Positions 43,085 through 53,632 of a stretch of 64,000 bases of DNA are shown here, one piece after another. A program made the position numbers and the translations under genes. Positions within the stretch are counted from its first letter, which is position 1; each line of letters opens with the position of its first letter. The stretch is from Megaustenia siamemsis (lineage: Eukaryota > Mollusca > Gastropoda > Stylommatophora > Ariophantidae), in NCBI GenBank assembly GCA_032433765.1, contig JAVIAB010000024.1:12293459-12357458 (forward strand). The letters are read 5' to 3'. The notes beneath the pieces were generated by a model, which saw only the letters and a program-made list of their open reading frames with translations, was not told the origin of the DNA and did no database searches.

Positions 43085-43734
43085 TAATAGTGAAAATGAG
43101 TTACAAGAAAGGTTGGACATTATAGTGAAAGAAAGGAAAAATAAACAACTCATACTTAATAGCAAAAAGACAGAAGTAATGGTAACAACAAAGAAAAATA
43201 CATCACCTCAGTGCAAAATAAAGATAAGTGGAACAATATTAAAACAGGTAAATGAATTTAAATATCTGGGAACTTTTGTTAACCTCAGACGGAAGATGTA
43301 CAACAGAGGTGAGATGCAGAAAGGCTCAGGCAAAAGTAGCTTTCCAAAAAAAAAAAATAATAATAATAATAAAGAAGATACTATGGAATCCATTTTTGAC
43401 AATAGAAACAAGAAAACGAGTTCTTAAAAGTTATGTAGAGCTAGTATTTGCATATGGATGTGAATCATGGACAATATGACGACAGACAAGAAAATCACTG
43501 GAGTCTTTAGACATGTGGTTTTCCAGAAGAATGTTGAGAATACCATGGACAGCTAAGAAGAGTAATGAAAACGTTCTGAAAGAGGCCAAAGCAAAAAGAG
43601 AGCTAATTTCCAATATTAGGAAGAAACAATCATGATTTTTTGGCCACGTAATGAGAAGAGAACAGATGGAATATATTGTAACAACTACTTCATGTGAGAG
43701 TCTGGAATCCTTACTCTGATTGAGTCCTGATCGC

Positions 43735-43766
<32 letters not shown>

Positions 43767-43945
43767 ACAACTGGGAAAATTGAGGGACGAAGAGATAGAG
43801 AAAAGCAAAGAGAATAAATACCAGACAGCTTAAGAGAATGGCTTGACAGAAGGTCAACAACATAAATTTAAATAGCTGTCGTGATCGAAAGTTATGGAGA
43901 TACATGATCGCCAATGCCAACAGGCTTGCTACTTGATGATGATGA
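43085..43945 (+). mobile_element. LINE family B relic with a 74-bp insertion
   Basis: Starts just after the catalytic box: LDIIVKERKNKQLILNSKKT, EVMVTTKKNTSPQCKIKISG, TILKQVNEFKYLGT. It runs through FLTIETRKRVLKSYVELVFA and the C-terminal GRRDREKQRE to RDRKLWR-like sequence and a GATGATGAT tail at about 43,935. Frameshifts include an A-rich expansion at about 43,348-43,375. An inserted segment at 43,687-43,760 splits the C-terminal coding part. Confidence 0.87.
43687..43760 (-). mobile_element. 74-bp insertion with 12-bp target duplication
   Basis: The insert is bounded by ATTGTAACAACT at 43,675-43,686 and again at 43,761-43,772. The uninterrupted LINE B sequence at 8550 or 57,075 has it once. 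On the minus strand the insert reads a (CT)n run, the core GCGATCAGGACTCAATCAG and a short end TCTCACATGAAGT. This is the same core as the ten-unit array at 9010-9540. No coding or pol III signals fit in 74 bp. Confidence 0.85.
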
Positions 43946-44205
43946 TTACTTACTTTAGTTGGTAAACCTTCTCTCTGAAAGAGAATATATGAAATTTTAG
44001 TTCCAGCTAGACATGTTCTTAGACATGTTTTTCAAAAAACTCATTTATTGTTTGTCATTAAAATCAAATCACTCAATGTGTTTATTCGTGTGTGCAATTA
44101 TATTAAATCAATCGAACAGTCAGCCTCTTCAATAGACTGACAACGGCATTGCTACCGTCGACGCCGATCTGACTGTTTACTGCAGTCTGAATTGTCACAT
44201 CAGTC

Positions 44206-46408
44206 AATTTGGCCGTTATGAAATCTTTGATGACATAGTCCAGTCACCTTCTGGTTCTATGACATCAGTCAGTTTGGCCTTAAGAAATCTTTGATGACAT
44301 AGTGCAATCGCCCTCTAGGTTGCATCAGTAAGATCTTTATGTATGAATTATCTAGTCACATCCAGTCGCCCTCTAGGTTGCCTCAGTAAGATCTTTATGT
44401 ATGAATTATCTAGTCACATACAGTTGACCTCTAGGTTGTCTCAGTAAGATCTTTATGTATGAATTATCTAGTCACATCCAGTCGCCCTCTAGGTTGCCTC
44501 AGTAAGATCTTTATGTATGAATTATCTAGTCACATCCAGTCGCCCACTAGGTTGCCTCAGTAAGATCTTTATGTATGAATTATCCAGTCACATCCAGTCG
44601 CCCTCTAGGTTGCCTCTGTAAGATCTTTATGTATGAGTTATCTAGTCACATCCAGTCGCCTCTAGGTTACCTCAGTAAGATCTTTATGTATGAATTATCT
44701 AGTCACATCCAGTCGCCCTCTAGGTTGCCTCAGTAAGATCTTTATGTATGAATTATCTAGTCACATCCAGTCGCCCTCTAGGCTGCCTCAGTAAGATCTT
44801 TATGTATGAATTATCTAGTCACATCCAGTCGCCCTCTAGGTTCACTCGCTAAGATCTTTATGTATGAATTATCTAGTCACAACCAGTCGCCCTCTAGGTT
44901 GCCTCAGTAAGATCTTTATATATGAATTATCTAGCCACACCCAGTCGCCCTCTTGTTGCCTAAATAAGATCTTTATGTATGAATTATCTAGTCACATCCA
45001 GTCGCCCTCTAGGCTGCCTCAGTAAGATCTTTATGTATGAATTATCTAGTCACATCCAGTTGACCTCTAAGTTGTCTCAGTAAGATCTTTATGTATGAAT
45101 TATCTAGTCACATCCAGTCGCCCTCTAGGTTGCCTCAGTAAGATCTTTATATATGAATTATCTAGCAACATCCAGTCGCCCTCTTGTTGCCTAAATAAGA
45201 TCTTTATGTATGAATTATCCAGTCACATCCAGTTGCCCTCTAGGTTCACTCAGTAAGATCTTTATGTATGAATTATCTAGTCACAACCAGTCGCCCTCTA
45301 GGTTGCCTCAGTAAGATCTTTATATATGAATTATCTAGCCACACCCAGTCGCCCTCTTGTTGCCTAAATAAGATCGTTATGTATGAATTATCTAGTCACA
45401 TCCAGTCGCCCTCTAGGTTGCCTCAGTAAGATCTTTATGTATGAATTATCTAGTCACATCCAGTTGACCTCTAGGTTGTCTCAGTAAGATCTTTATGTAT
45501 GAATTATCTAGTCACATCCAGTCGCCCTCTAGGCTGCCTCAGTGAGATCTTTATGTATGAATTATCTAGTCACATTCAGTCGCTCTCTAGGTTGCCTCAA
45601 TAAGATCTTTATGTATGAATTATCTAGTCACATCCAGTCGCCCTCTAGGTTGCCTCAATAAGATCTTTATGTATGAATTATCTAGTCACATCCAGTCGCC
45701 CTCTAGGTTGCCTCAGTAAGATCTTTATGTATGAATTATCTAGTCACATCCAGTCGCCCTCTAGGTTGCCTCAGTAAGATCTTTATGTATGAATTATCTA
45801 GTCACATCCAGTCGCCCTCTAGGTTCACTCAGTAAGATCTTTATGTATGAATTATCTAGTCACAACCAGTCGCCCTCTAGGTTGCCTCAGTAAGATCTTT
45901 ATATATGAATTATCTAGCCACACCCAGTCGCCCTCTTGTTGCCTAAATAAGATCGTTATGTATGAATTATCTAGTCACATCCAGTCTCCCTCTAGGTTGC
46001 CTCAGTAAGATCTTTATGTATGAATTATCTAGTCACATCCAGTCGCTCTCTAGGTTGCCTCAATAAGATCTTTATGTATGAATTATCTAGTCACATCCAG
46101 TCGCCCTCTAAGTTGCCTCAGTAAGATCTTTATGTATGAATTATCTAGTCACATCCAGTCGCCCTCTAGGTTGCCTCAGTAAGATCTTTATGTATGAATT
46201 ATCTAGTCACATCCAGTCGCCCTCTAGGTTGCCTCAATAAGATCTTTATGTATGAATTATCTAGTCACATCCAGTCGCCCTCTAGGTTGCCTCAATACGA
46301 TCTTTATGTATGAATTATCTAGTCACATTCAGTCGCCCTCTAGGTTGCCTCAATAAGATCTTTATGTATGAATTATCTAGTCACATCCAGTCGCCCTCTA
46401 GGTTGCCC
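44206..46408. repeat. 58-bp minisatellite, about 37 units, with higher-order blocks
   Basis: Unit CAGTAAGATCTTTATGTATG plus AATTATCTAGTCACATCCAG and TCGCCCTCTAGGTTGCCT. The left edge (44,206-44,330) holds two diverged longer units with TCAGTYWATTTGGCC. A three-unit cassette (units with TTCACTC, then CACAACC, then TTGTTGCCTAAATAAG) is found at about 44,820, 45,225 and 45,800, showing duplication of multi-unit blocks. Short period-frame open stretches only. Confidence 0.97.
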
Positions 46409-46539
46409 TTTTTCCATCTTTTCCTAGGAACGGTGCCACCAATTATTGAACTTTAGATTTGTATCACATGATTTCTGACATTTCTAAAATCCACAGAATA
46501 TGTTTTCTTCATCAATTTCACGGTGCAGTATTTCTTGTT

Positions 46540-46865
46540 TAAGGAGGAAAGAAGGAAGGAACGAAGAAAGAAAGGGAAGGAGGGATGAATGGAGGAATGA
46601 AGAGAGGTAGGTAGGAGGAAGGGAGGGAGAAGAAAAGAAGAAAGAAAGGAAGGAATGATGGAAGGAAAAAGGAAGGAAAAGATGGAAATGAGTAAGAGAA
46701 GGTGGAAAAGAAGGAAGGCAGGCAGTAAGGAAGGAAGAAAGGAAGGGAGGGAGTGAAGAAAGAAGGAGGGAAATGACGGAAGGAGGAGAGAAAGAAGGAA
46801 GGGATGGAGGGAGGGAGGGAGCTAGGAAATAAAGAAGGAAGCAAGAAGGAACATAAGAAGCACTG
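46540..46865. repeat. Purine-only GGAA-type tract, about 320 bp
   Basis: The plus strand is almost entirely A and G (AAGGAAGGAAGG and relatives). The minus-strand 110-codon frame rich in Ser/Phe/Pro/Leu is a composition effect. The tract could form triplex DNA. Confidence 0.93.
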
Positions 46866-47184
46866 CCTCACAACAGCTCTAGACGTGTATGTTTCATTGC
46901 TAATCTATCGTGCTCGTTGTGTGTTGATTTCCTGGATTGTTCACGACCCACAAGACATAACAAACAAATTCTCAAGGACACACACAAGTCAATGTGGTTG
47001 ACAGAATTGGTACATGACTTCTTTCTTTTTCTTTGTGTGTGTTAACTTTTGTTGATTATTACAACAATCACGGTTTCTAGTTCCAGCTGCTTACCTGGGC
47101 ATCCCTGTCTGCAACCTGAAAGAGATGAGAACAAACAAAGCCATTTATATCCTTGCAGTTAATTAATATTCAGTAGAATATGCA
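46866..47184. other. No gene seen
   Basis: Unique sequence between the purine tract and repeat X2. Confidence 0.4.
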
Positions 47185-47425
47185 GAATATAGCTCCGGCC
47201 AAAATAGCATTTCCGCCCGTGCGCTGCCGGGGCCGAAAGGGGAGTAAATAATAGTGGCGCTGTGCCCTAGAAGGCATGTTCGTAAGAGGCGAGAAAGGAG
47301 GGTTGGGCATGGGACTGGCTATCCCATACTGTAAAAAAATTAAGCCGAAAAAACTTCACATACATGGACAAGTCAAAGAAAAGTATAAAAGTAAATCCGC
47401 CATCAAGGAAAGATAAAGGCTCTCT
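47185..47425 (-). repeat. Dispersed repeat X2, copy 2
   Basis: Inverse of 3241-3500 (GGCATGTTCGTAAGAGGCGA, GGTTGGGCATGGGAC, GGCTATCCCATACTGTAAAA, GGCTCTCTGTCTAAG), again joined to a LINE E end. Confidence 0.7.
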
Positions 47426-47530
47426 GTCTAAGGGACGTATGATAATGGTAAGAAACAGAACGATTTGGAAAGTGTTTGTTGAAGACCTATGCTCCACAGG
47501 GAGCTGAAATGTAGAAAAAGAATAAGAGAA
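47425..47530 (+). mobile_element. LINE family E terminal fragment
   Basis: Plus-strand MARNRTIWKVFVEDLCSTGS-like end (GGTAAGAAACAGAACG, then GAAGACCTATGCTCCACAGG) with a short A/G-rich tail. Confidence 0.75.
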
Positions 47531-47539
47531 TAGCATTTC

Positions 47540-47850
47540 AGAAAATGAAAAGGGTCTTATGAAACAAGTCTATGTTAATAGAAGTGAGAAATAGAGTTCA
47601 TTAGTGATATTCAAACCAGTTCTGAGCTATGAAGCGAAACATGGACAATAGACAAGCAAATGAAAAGACGACTTTAAGTCATAGAGATGGGATTTCTCAG
47701 AAGAGTTTTGAGTTCTCTGGGCAGCTAAAAAGACCAAAGGAAATTCTCAAAGTGGCCATCACATAAAAGGGAGATCTTAAAAAACAGAAAGAAACAATCA
47801 ACATTTCTCGGGCAAATCACGAGAAGAGGAAAACCGGAATACTTAATTCA
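47540..47850 (+). mobile_element. LINE family C relic
   Basis: Plus-strand version of the 11.4-11.77k copy: GCATTTCAGAAAATGAAAAG, then GGACAATAGACAAGC, AAAAGACGACTTTAAGTCAT and GGCAGCTAAAAAGACCAAAG. Cut on the right by a LINE B tail. Confidence 0.72.
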
Positions 47851-48005
47851 TCATCAAGTACCGTGCCTGCTGGCGTAGGTGATCATGTCTCTCCACAACT
47901 TTCGATGACGACAGTTATTTATCATTTCTGTTGTTGACCTTCTACCAAGCCATTCTCTTAAGCTGTCTGGTATCTTTTCTCTATGCTTCCCTCTATCTCT
48001 TCGTT
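47851..48005 (-). mobile_element. LINE family B 3' end
   Basis: Minus-strand terminal about 150 bp, from the tail (TCATCATCAAGTACCG) to the region equivalent to KKYQTA/IPDSLREW. Then replaced by a small tandem repeat. Confidence 0.78.
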
Positions 48006-48065
48006 TATTTATTATCTCTTCGTTTATTTATTATCTCTTCGTTTATTTATTATCTCTTCGGTTAT
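48000..48065. repeat. 20-bp tandem repeat, 3-4 units
   Basis: Unit TATCTCTTCGTTTATTTAT. The first unit starts inside LINE B sequence (CTATCTCTTCGT), so it appears to have grown from the LINE edge. Confidence 0.9.
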
Positions 48066-48164
48066 TTCTTCAATTATTGTGTTATCAATAAACTAGACAA
48101 CTATTTTTAAATAATGTAGTCCCCCCCCCCTCCATTTTTCTTCTATATGACTAGCTATACTTAT

Positions 48165-48337
48165 TGGCTTGACAAGCTGTCATTGTAAAAAGTATTGTTA
48201 TGGAAATAGAGCCATAGATTTAAAAGCAGTGATCTCTGCAATATGTGTCATTTTGGTACGCAAGGTTTCTGTTTTTTGAGATTGTGGTTCTGCCCTATGT
48301 GCCGTCTTCGGCTCGAAAAGACAATAGATAGATAGAA
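48165..48337 (-). repeat. Dispersed repeat X1, copy 3
   Basis: Inverse match to 23,440-23,620, lacking the GAGGCGAC end. It terminates ACAATAGATAGATAGAAT, a small GATA tail. Confidence 0.75.
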
Positions 48338-48379
48338 TTATAATTATAATTCAATTATTTTTATTATCAAGTTGCCTTC

Positions 48380-48575
48380 TCGTTATCATCATCATGTTAA
48401 ATAGCAGTTGGCGCAGGCGATCATGTCCCTCCACAAACTTCTATCTACCGTGCATCGTATCAGTTCTGTTGTTGACTGTTTTCCATGCCTTGACGCCATG
48501 ATATCCAGTATTTTCACTTTTTGTCGTTCGAGATCTCTCTTACCTTTTATTTTGCCAGTTGCCTTCTCAAACACG
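48380..48575 (-). mobile_element. LINE family C 3' end
   Basis: Minus-strand end with the tail as ATCATCATCATG, then GGCGCAGGCGATCATGTC and ACTGTTTTCCATGCCTTGAC. The minus frame reads RDLERQKVKILDIMASRHGK and DRSLWRDMIACANCY. Confidence 0.8.
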
Positions 48576-48579
48576 ATTG

Positions 48580-49455
48580 CAAGAATTATGAAGTCAATTT
48601 CTAGTGTAGTGAAACCTCAATCATTTAAATATTTTGAAGAATAAAATAATTACAAGTTTATACCGATCTCTGCTTTAGCGATGCTCATATTAGCTATCAT
48701 TATTTATGTAAATTCGTCCACCATTTTTTTGAATACTTAATAAATGTGGTGACGATGTCAATATCATTTGATCTATTCAGTCACATCAACCCGGACTAAA
48801 ATATGTCTCGCTATTTGATTTATATGATATGAAACATATCGTTGATAATGCAAACACCAGTGTACTTCCACTGACGAGTACATCCAGTTTGCCTTATAGT
48901 TTTTTTTTTTTTTTTTTGGTTTTTGTCTATTATTCGCAAAAAAAAAAAATAAAATAAAAAAAATAAAATAAAACATAACTGCTTCTACAAATTGTATACA
49001 CTTGGTTAGCTCTTTCCATGCGGAAACTTTTTATCATTGCAACAGAAGGGATTTCAGAGACAAAATTTGTCATGGCTTTAAAAATCAATCTACATATATA
49101 TATATGTATCTGACATATAACATATTATATATGAATTTTTAGATAATTAAACAAGGAATTAGATTTCACCAATACCAAGATGATACAAGACATGTAAAAA
49201 GAAAATGGTTTGATGAAGGTTCACACTAATCAAATTGAGAGTGACGCACTATGCGGCGAAACGTAAGGAAAGAGTTAAAGTATCATTAAAATAGTCATAT
49301 CAAGGGCCATCTAACCATTATATTTAAAATTAACGAAATTAAATAACATAAAAGTGCGTAAATAACAAATAACAATTAGACAATTAACCCACTATCCTTT
49401 AGAAATAAAAATGAAGAAATAACACAACAACTTACACAAGTCGAACATGCGGGTC
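48580..49455. other. No gene seen; A/T-rich, poly-T and poly-A runs
   Basis: It has a run of T at about 48,901-48,919 and an A-rich stretch to 48,975. GCGGCGAAACGTAAGG at about 49,253 resembles a motif near the end of some retroelements (compare GGGCCGAGACGTCG at 58,981), but no frame supports this. Confidence 0.4.
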
Positions 49456-49457
49456 TA

Positions 49458-49795
49458 GTGCTTATCATTGTGTGCCGTCTCCACATCGAAGGTTGGCTCC
49501 CATGGAGTGCCATTCCGCTCTATCTCTTGCTTTGGATAGGGCAGGTTGTCATCGGCTGACCTGTCCATCTTTTAATGTTACTCGTATATATTAGTCGTTG
49601 TCTGCCTCTGCCTCTTTTACTTTGTATTTTACCTTCCAAGATAGCTTTTAGTAGGCTGATTTTTCTTTTATCATGCCCCAAACAGCTCATTTGTATTGAT
49701 TGAATTGGTTTTAGTAGTTCTCTCCTCATTTTTAATTGTTTTAAGACTTCATCATTTGTTTTCTTTTCTGTCCATAAAATGTGTCCTATCCTTTA
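49458..49795 (-). mobile_element. LINE family A C-terminal end, inverted partner
   Basis: The minus strand has RRELLKPIQSIQMSCLGHDK, ILEGKIQSKRGRGRQRLI and YTSNIKRWTGQPMTTCPI in one frame (49,520-49,729). It lies only about 170 bp from a plus-strand copy of the same region, forming an inverted pair. Confidence 0.85.
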
Positions 49796-49964
49796 AATTC
49801 ACTTTTCGAAGTCTTCAATTCATTGAAATGCTAAATAACATAATTTAAACGCGATGACTTCAAATCGGTATACATTAGAACAAAGGTATAGCTACATATC
49901 TTGCGCTACCTAAGTCCACACGGAATTAGACAACAGAGAATTTAGTTTAGATTTAGAGTTTAGA

Positions 49965-50495
49965 ATTAAACAAAAGAATAGGTATGGCAAAAAGTAATTT
50001 TAATGCCACGAAAAATATACTAACAACAAAACAAATATCAGCAGGGCTGAAACTAAGAATGGCAAAATGTTACGTCTTCTCAATATTCCTGAATGGTGCA
50101 GAAACATGGACATTAGACAAGAAAACAGAATTGAAAATTGAAGCCTTTCAAATGTGGATTTATAGAAGAATAGGTAGAATTGGATGGAAACAAAAGAAAA
50201 CAAACGATGAAGTTTTAAAACAACTGACAATAAAAAGAGAACTACTAAATACAATTAAGACAAGACAAATTAAATTTTTGGAGCATGTTAAAAGACACAA
50301 CAACCTACTAAAAGTAATATTGGAAGGAAAAATACAAAGTAAAAGAGGCAGAGGCAGACCAAGACTAACATGGACGAGTAACATCAAAAGATGGACAAGT
50401 CAATCTATGTCAGCCTGCACCATCAAAGCAAGAAACAGAGTAGAATGGCGATCCATGTAGCCAACCTTCGTTGCGGAGAAGGCACGCGATGATGA
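49965..50495 (+). mobile_element. LINE family A C-terminal part, best-preserved frame
   Basis: Open for 158 codons (49,984-50,460): MAKSNFNATKNILTTKQISA, GAETWTLDKKTELKIEAFQM, WIYRRIGRIGWKQKKTNDEV, then FLEHVKRHNNLLKVILEGKI, QSKRGRGRPRLTWTSNIKRW and a stop after RVEWRSM. It ends GGCACGCGATGATGATGATG. It lacks the catalytic domain (5'-truncated), so no activity is expected, but the intact frame suggests the youngest LINE A copy here. Confidence 0.88.
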
Positions 50496-50664
50496 TGATG
50501 AAGTCCACACGAAATGTGACTAACAAACATTGTGACCGATGACTTATTGAATGAGTTCACAATTGTGGCCCTTGACTAGAGACATCGCACACGTGTTTAT
50601 AAAGATTTACTTACGTATTGCTCAGCTTCCTTCTCCTGAATAGTAAAATATAAAGTTAGTATTT

Positions 50665-52850
50665 AATCATCATCATCATCGTCAAGTGTCATACTAGTTG
50701 CCGTATACAATCATGTTCTTCCACAATTTTATACCCACAGTGCATCTTTCAATTATGTTGTTGGTTGTTTTCCGTGACACGAAGCCAAGCTATTTATTAT
50801 TTTATATCTGTATCGTCCACGACCTCTTTCCTTGTCTTTTGCAAGTTGAAACAAATCATTCCAACTTTCCTCTTTTCATTATATGCCCACAAAATTTTAC
50901 TAGTCTCTTCCTATTACTCTATTTTATGAGCTCTCGATTTGAAGTTATCTTCGTCGGTCTCATTTAGATGTCCACACAATGTTACTAGTCTCTTCCCATT
51001 GCTCTATTTTATGAGCTCTCGATTTGAAGTTATCTTCGTCGGTCTCATTTAGATGTCCACACAATGTTACTAGTCTCTTCCTATTACCCGTATTTTAGGA
51101 GCTCTCGATTTGAAGTTATCTTCGTCGGTCTCATTTAGATGTCCACACAATGTTACTAGTCTCTTCCTATTACTCTATTTTATGAGCTCTCGATTTGAAG
51201 TTATCTTCGTCGGTCTCATTTAGATGTCCACACAATGTTACTAGTCTCTTCCTATTGCTCTATTTTATGAGCTCTCGATTTGAAGTTATCTTCGTCGGTC
51301 TCATTTAGATGTCCACACAATGTTACTAGTCTCTTCCCATTGCTCTATTTTATGAGCTCTCGATTTGAAGTTATCTTCGTCGGTCTCATTTAGATGTCCA
51401 CACAATGTTACTAGTCTCTTCCTATTACCCGTATTTTAGGAGCTCTCGATTTGAAGTTATCTTCGTCGGTCTCATTTAGATGTCCACACAATGTTACTAG
51501 TCTCTTCCTATTACTCTATTTTATGAGCTCTCGATTTGAAGTTATCTTCGTCGGTCTCATTTAGATGTCCACACAATGTTACTAGTCTCTTCCTATTGCT
51601 CTATTTTATGAGCTCTCGATTTGAAGTTATCTTCGTCGGTCTCATTTAGATGTCCACACAATGTTACTAGTCTCTTCCCATTGCTCTATTTTATGAGCTC
51701 TCGATTTGAAGTTATCTTCGTCGGTCTCATTTAGATGTCCACACAATGTTACTAGTCTCTTCCCATTGCTCTATTTTATGAGCTCTCGATTTGAAGTTGT
51801 CTTCGTCGGTCTCATTTAGATGTCCACACAATGTTACTAGTCTCTTCCCATTGCTCTATTTTATGAGCTCTCGATTTGAAGTTGTCTTCGTCGGTCTCAT
51901 TTAGATGTCCACACAATGTTACTAGTCTCTTCCCATTGCTCTATTTTATGAGCTCTCGATTTGAAGTTATCTTCGTCGGTCTCATTTAGATGTCCACACA
52001 ATGTTACTAGTCTCTTCCTATTGCTCTATTTTATGAGCTCTCGATTTGAAGTTATCTTCGTCGGTCTCATTTAGATGTCCACACAATGTTACTAGTCTCT
52101 TCCCATTGCTCTATTTTATGAGCTCTCGATTTGAAGTTATCTTCGTCGGTCTCATTTAGATGTCCACACAATGTTACTAGTCTCTTCCTATTGCTCTATT
52201 TTATGAGCTCTCGATTTGAAGTTGTCTTCGTCGGTCTCATTTAGATGTCCACACAATGTTACTAGTCTCTTCCTATTGCTCTATTTTATGAGCTCTCGAT
52301 TTGAAGTTGTCTTCGTCGGTTTTCTTTAGATGTCCAGAAAGCTCTCAACATTCTTCTGAGAACTGCCATCTCTGTGACCTATAATCGTATTTTTCATTAC
52401 TTGTCTACTGTCCATGATTCGCATTGACAGATCAAAACTGGCTCTATATGGCTACGAATTCACTCTTTCTTGTTTCTATTGACTTAGAATTGTTGCGCAA
52501 GATGTTTTTCGTTTTCTGAAATGCTACTTTGGCCTGTGCTATTCTGTTTTTTTGTTTTGTTTATATGGTGTATCTTCCGTCAGATGTTTTTATTATATTA
52601 TCCAAGTATTCGACGCTTTGCACTGGTTTCTGATTTGTCCCGTTTATTTTTGTGTTGCATGATGGTGATGATTGTTTCTTCAACTGAACCATTACTTCTG
52701 TTTTTATTCTATTCAGAGACTGAGACATTTCTTGTTGCTTTCTTTTTCTATTATGCCTATCATTTCTTGTAGTTCATTCTCAGGCTCCGCTATTATAACG
52801 GTGTCATCCGCGTATAGCAGATTGCATATGCTGTGACTGTTGGCTTCAAT
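50665..52850 (-). mobile_element. LINE family C relic with an internal tandem expansion
   Basis: The minus strand starts at the RT catalytic box NLLYADDTVIIAEPENELQE (YADD at 52,803-52,814), goes through the connecting region (52,330-52,790), then a large 85-bp tandem array (50,880-52,330), then the LINE C 3' end with a GAT tail seen as ATCATCATCATCGTC at about 50,666. The LINE flanks are collinear with the unexpanded copy at 11.3-11.8k, so the array grew inside the element. Confidence 0.87.
50880..52330. repeat. 85-bp minisatellite, 16-17 units, inside LINE C
   Basis: Unit from TAGATGTCCACACAATGTTA through TTTTATGAGCTCTCGATTTG to TCGTCGGTCTCATT; 85 bp, or 86 bp in units with TATTACCCGTATTTTAGG. 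Units with that variant recur 341 bp apart (51,081 and 51,422), together with their neighbours, so a four-unit block was duplicated. Later units carry AAGTTGTCTT. Divergence within the array is very low. Confidence 0.97.
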
Positions 52851-53478
52851 TCATGTTTTGACTACTACTTTCTCTCACAGTATTTGATGAGGAACTTAAA
52901 TATTTATAGAATGTTTTATTGTAATAATTTGACACAGGTTGTTTCAATATGGCGGTGCCTTCTGTTTAAGATACCCCCGATAGTGTTGATGATTGTGCGC
53001 GTCGTCGCGCGTTGATTGTCTCGTAATCGCTGGTGGTGTTGGTGGTTGATGGTGGTTCCATGCACCCACTTAGATTAATCCTGCGTTCACTCGTGGTGCT
53101 GATCTGCTGCGATAATTGCTAAGAGATTATTGAAATGAATTAACTCTGGAACATTATGAACAGGACCATCGGTGTCCCGTTCATCCAGCGCTCTCTTCCC
53201 GTTACAAAAAGAGTGACTGTTGCTCACCCGACGCAGCTGGAAACCGTCTTGTCTTGCCTTAGTTTCCTCCAAGCTGATTTTACTTGACACCTAGCTCCGC
53301 CTCTGATCGTATAGACTGTACGTGTTCATCGTCCTCAGCTTGGTCGTACTTCGCGTTGTGTTGATCGGCCCAATTAGGCCAACTAGAAACAGTCTATTAC
53401 AGTGCCGCACATAACTGGGGTCACACAAGTCAGGAATAACACAATAAATACTTAACTTGCTTTATTTATAATGTTCCG
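52851..53478. other. No gene supported
   Basis: Probably continues LINE C upstream for a short way. A 67-codon minus frame (53,087-53,290) shows no known domain. Confidence 0.4.
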
Positions 53479-53481
53479 ATT

Positions 53482-53631
53482 ATAAACAAGCTTTACACAT
53501 TGGCAGGGCAGCATGACGCTCCAGTCTGTCCAATAACAAGCTATATACATTGGAGGGCAGCATGACGCTCCAGTCTGTCCAATAACAAGCTATATACATT
53601 GGATGGGCAGCATGACACCCCAGTCTGTCCA
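53482..53631. repeat. 49-bp tandem repeat, 3 units
   Basis: Units of AACAAGCTATATACATTGG plus GGGCAGCATGACGCTCCAGT and a CTGTCC end. The third unit has a small change (ACACCCC). Confidence 0.93.
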
Positions 53632-53632
53632 A

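Noticed and set aside
44206..46408. CRISPR array
   Set aside because: All large arrays are direct tandem repeats with no unique spacers and no cas genes; the genome context is eukaryotic.
46539..46871. 110-codon Ser/Phe/Pro-rich minus frame
   Set aside because: Translation of a polypurine tract; low complexity only.
53087..53290. Possible homology between this minus frame and the repeat G peptide
   Set aside because: Only a few residues align (ETKA, VS) and the DNA does not match.
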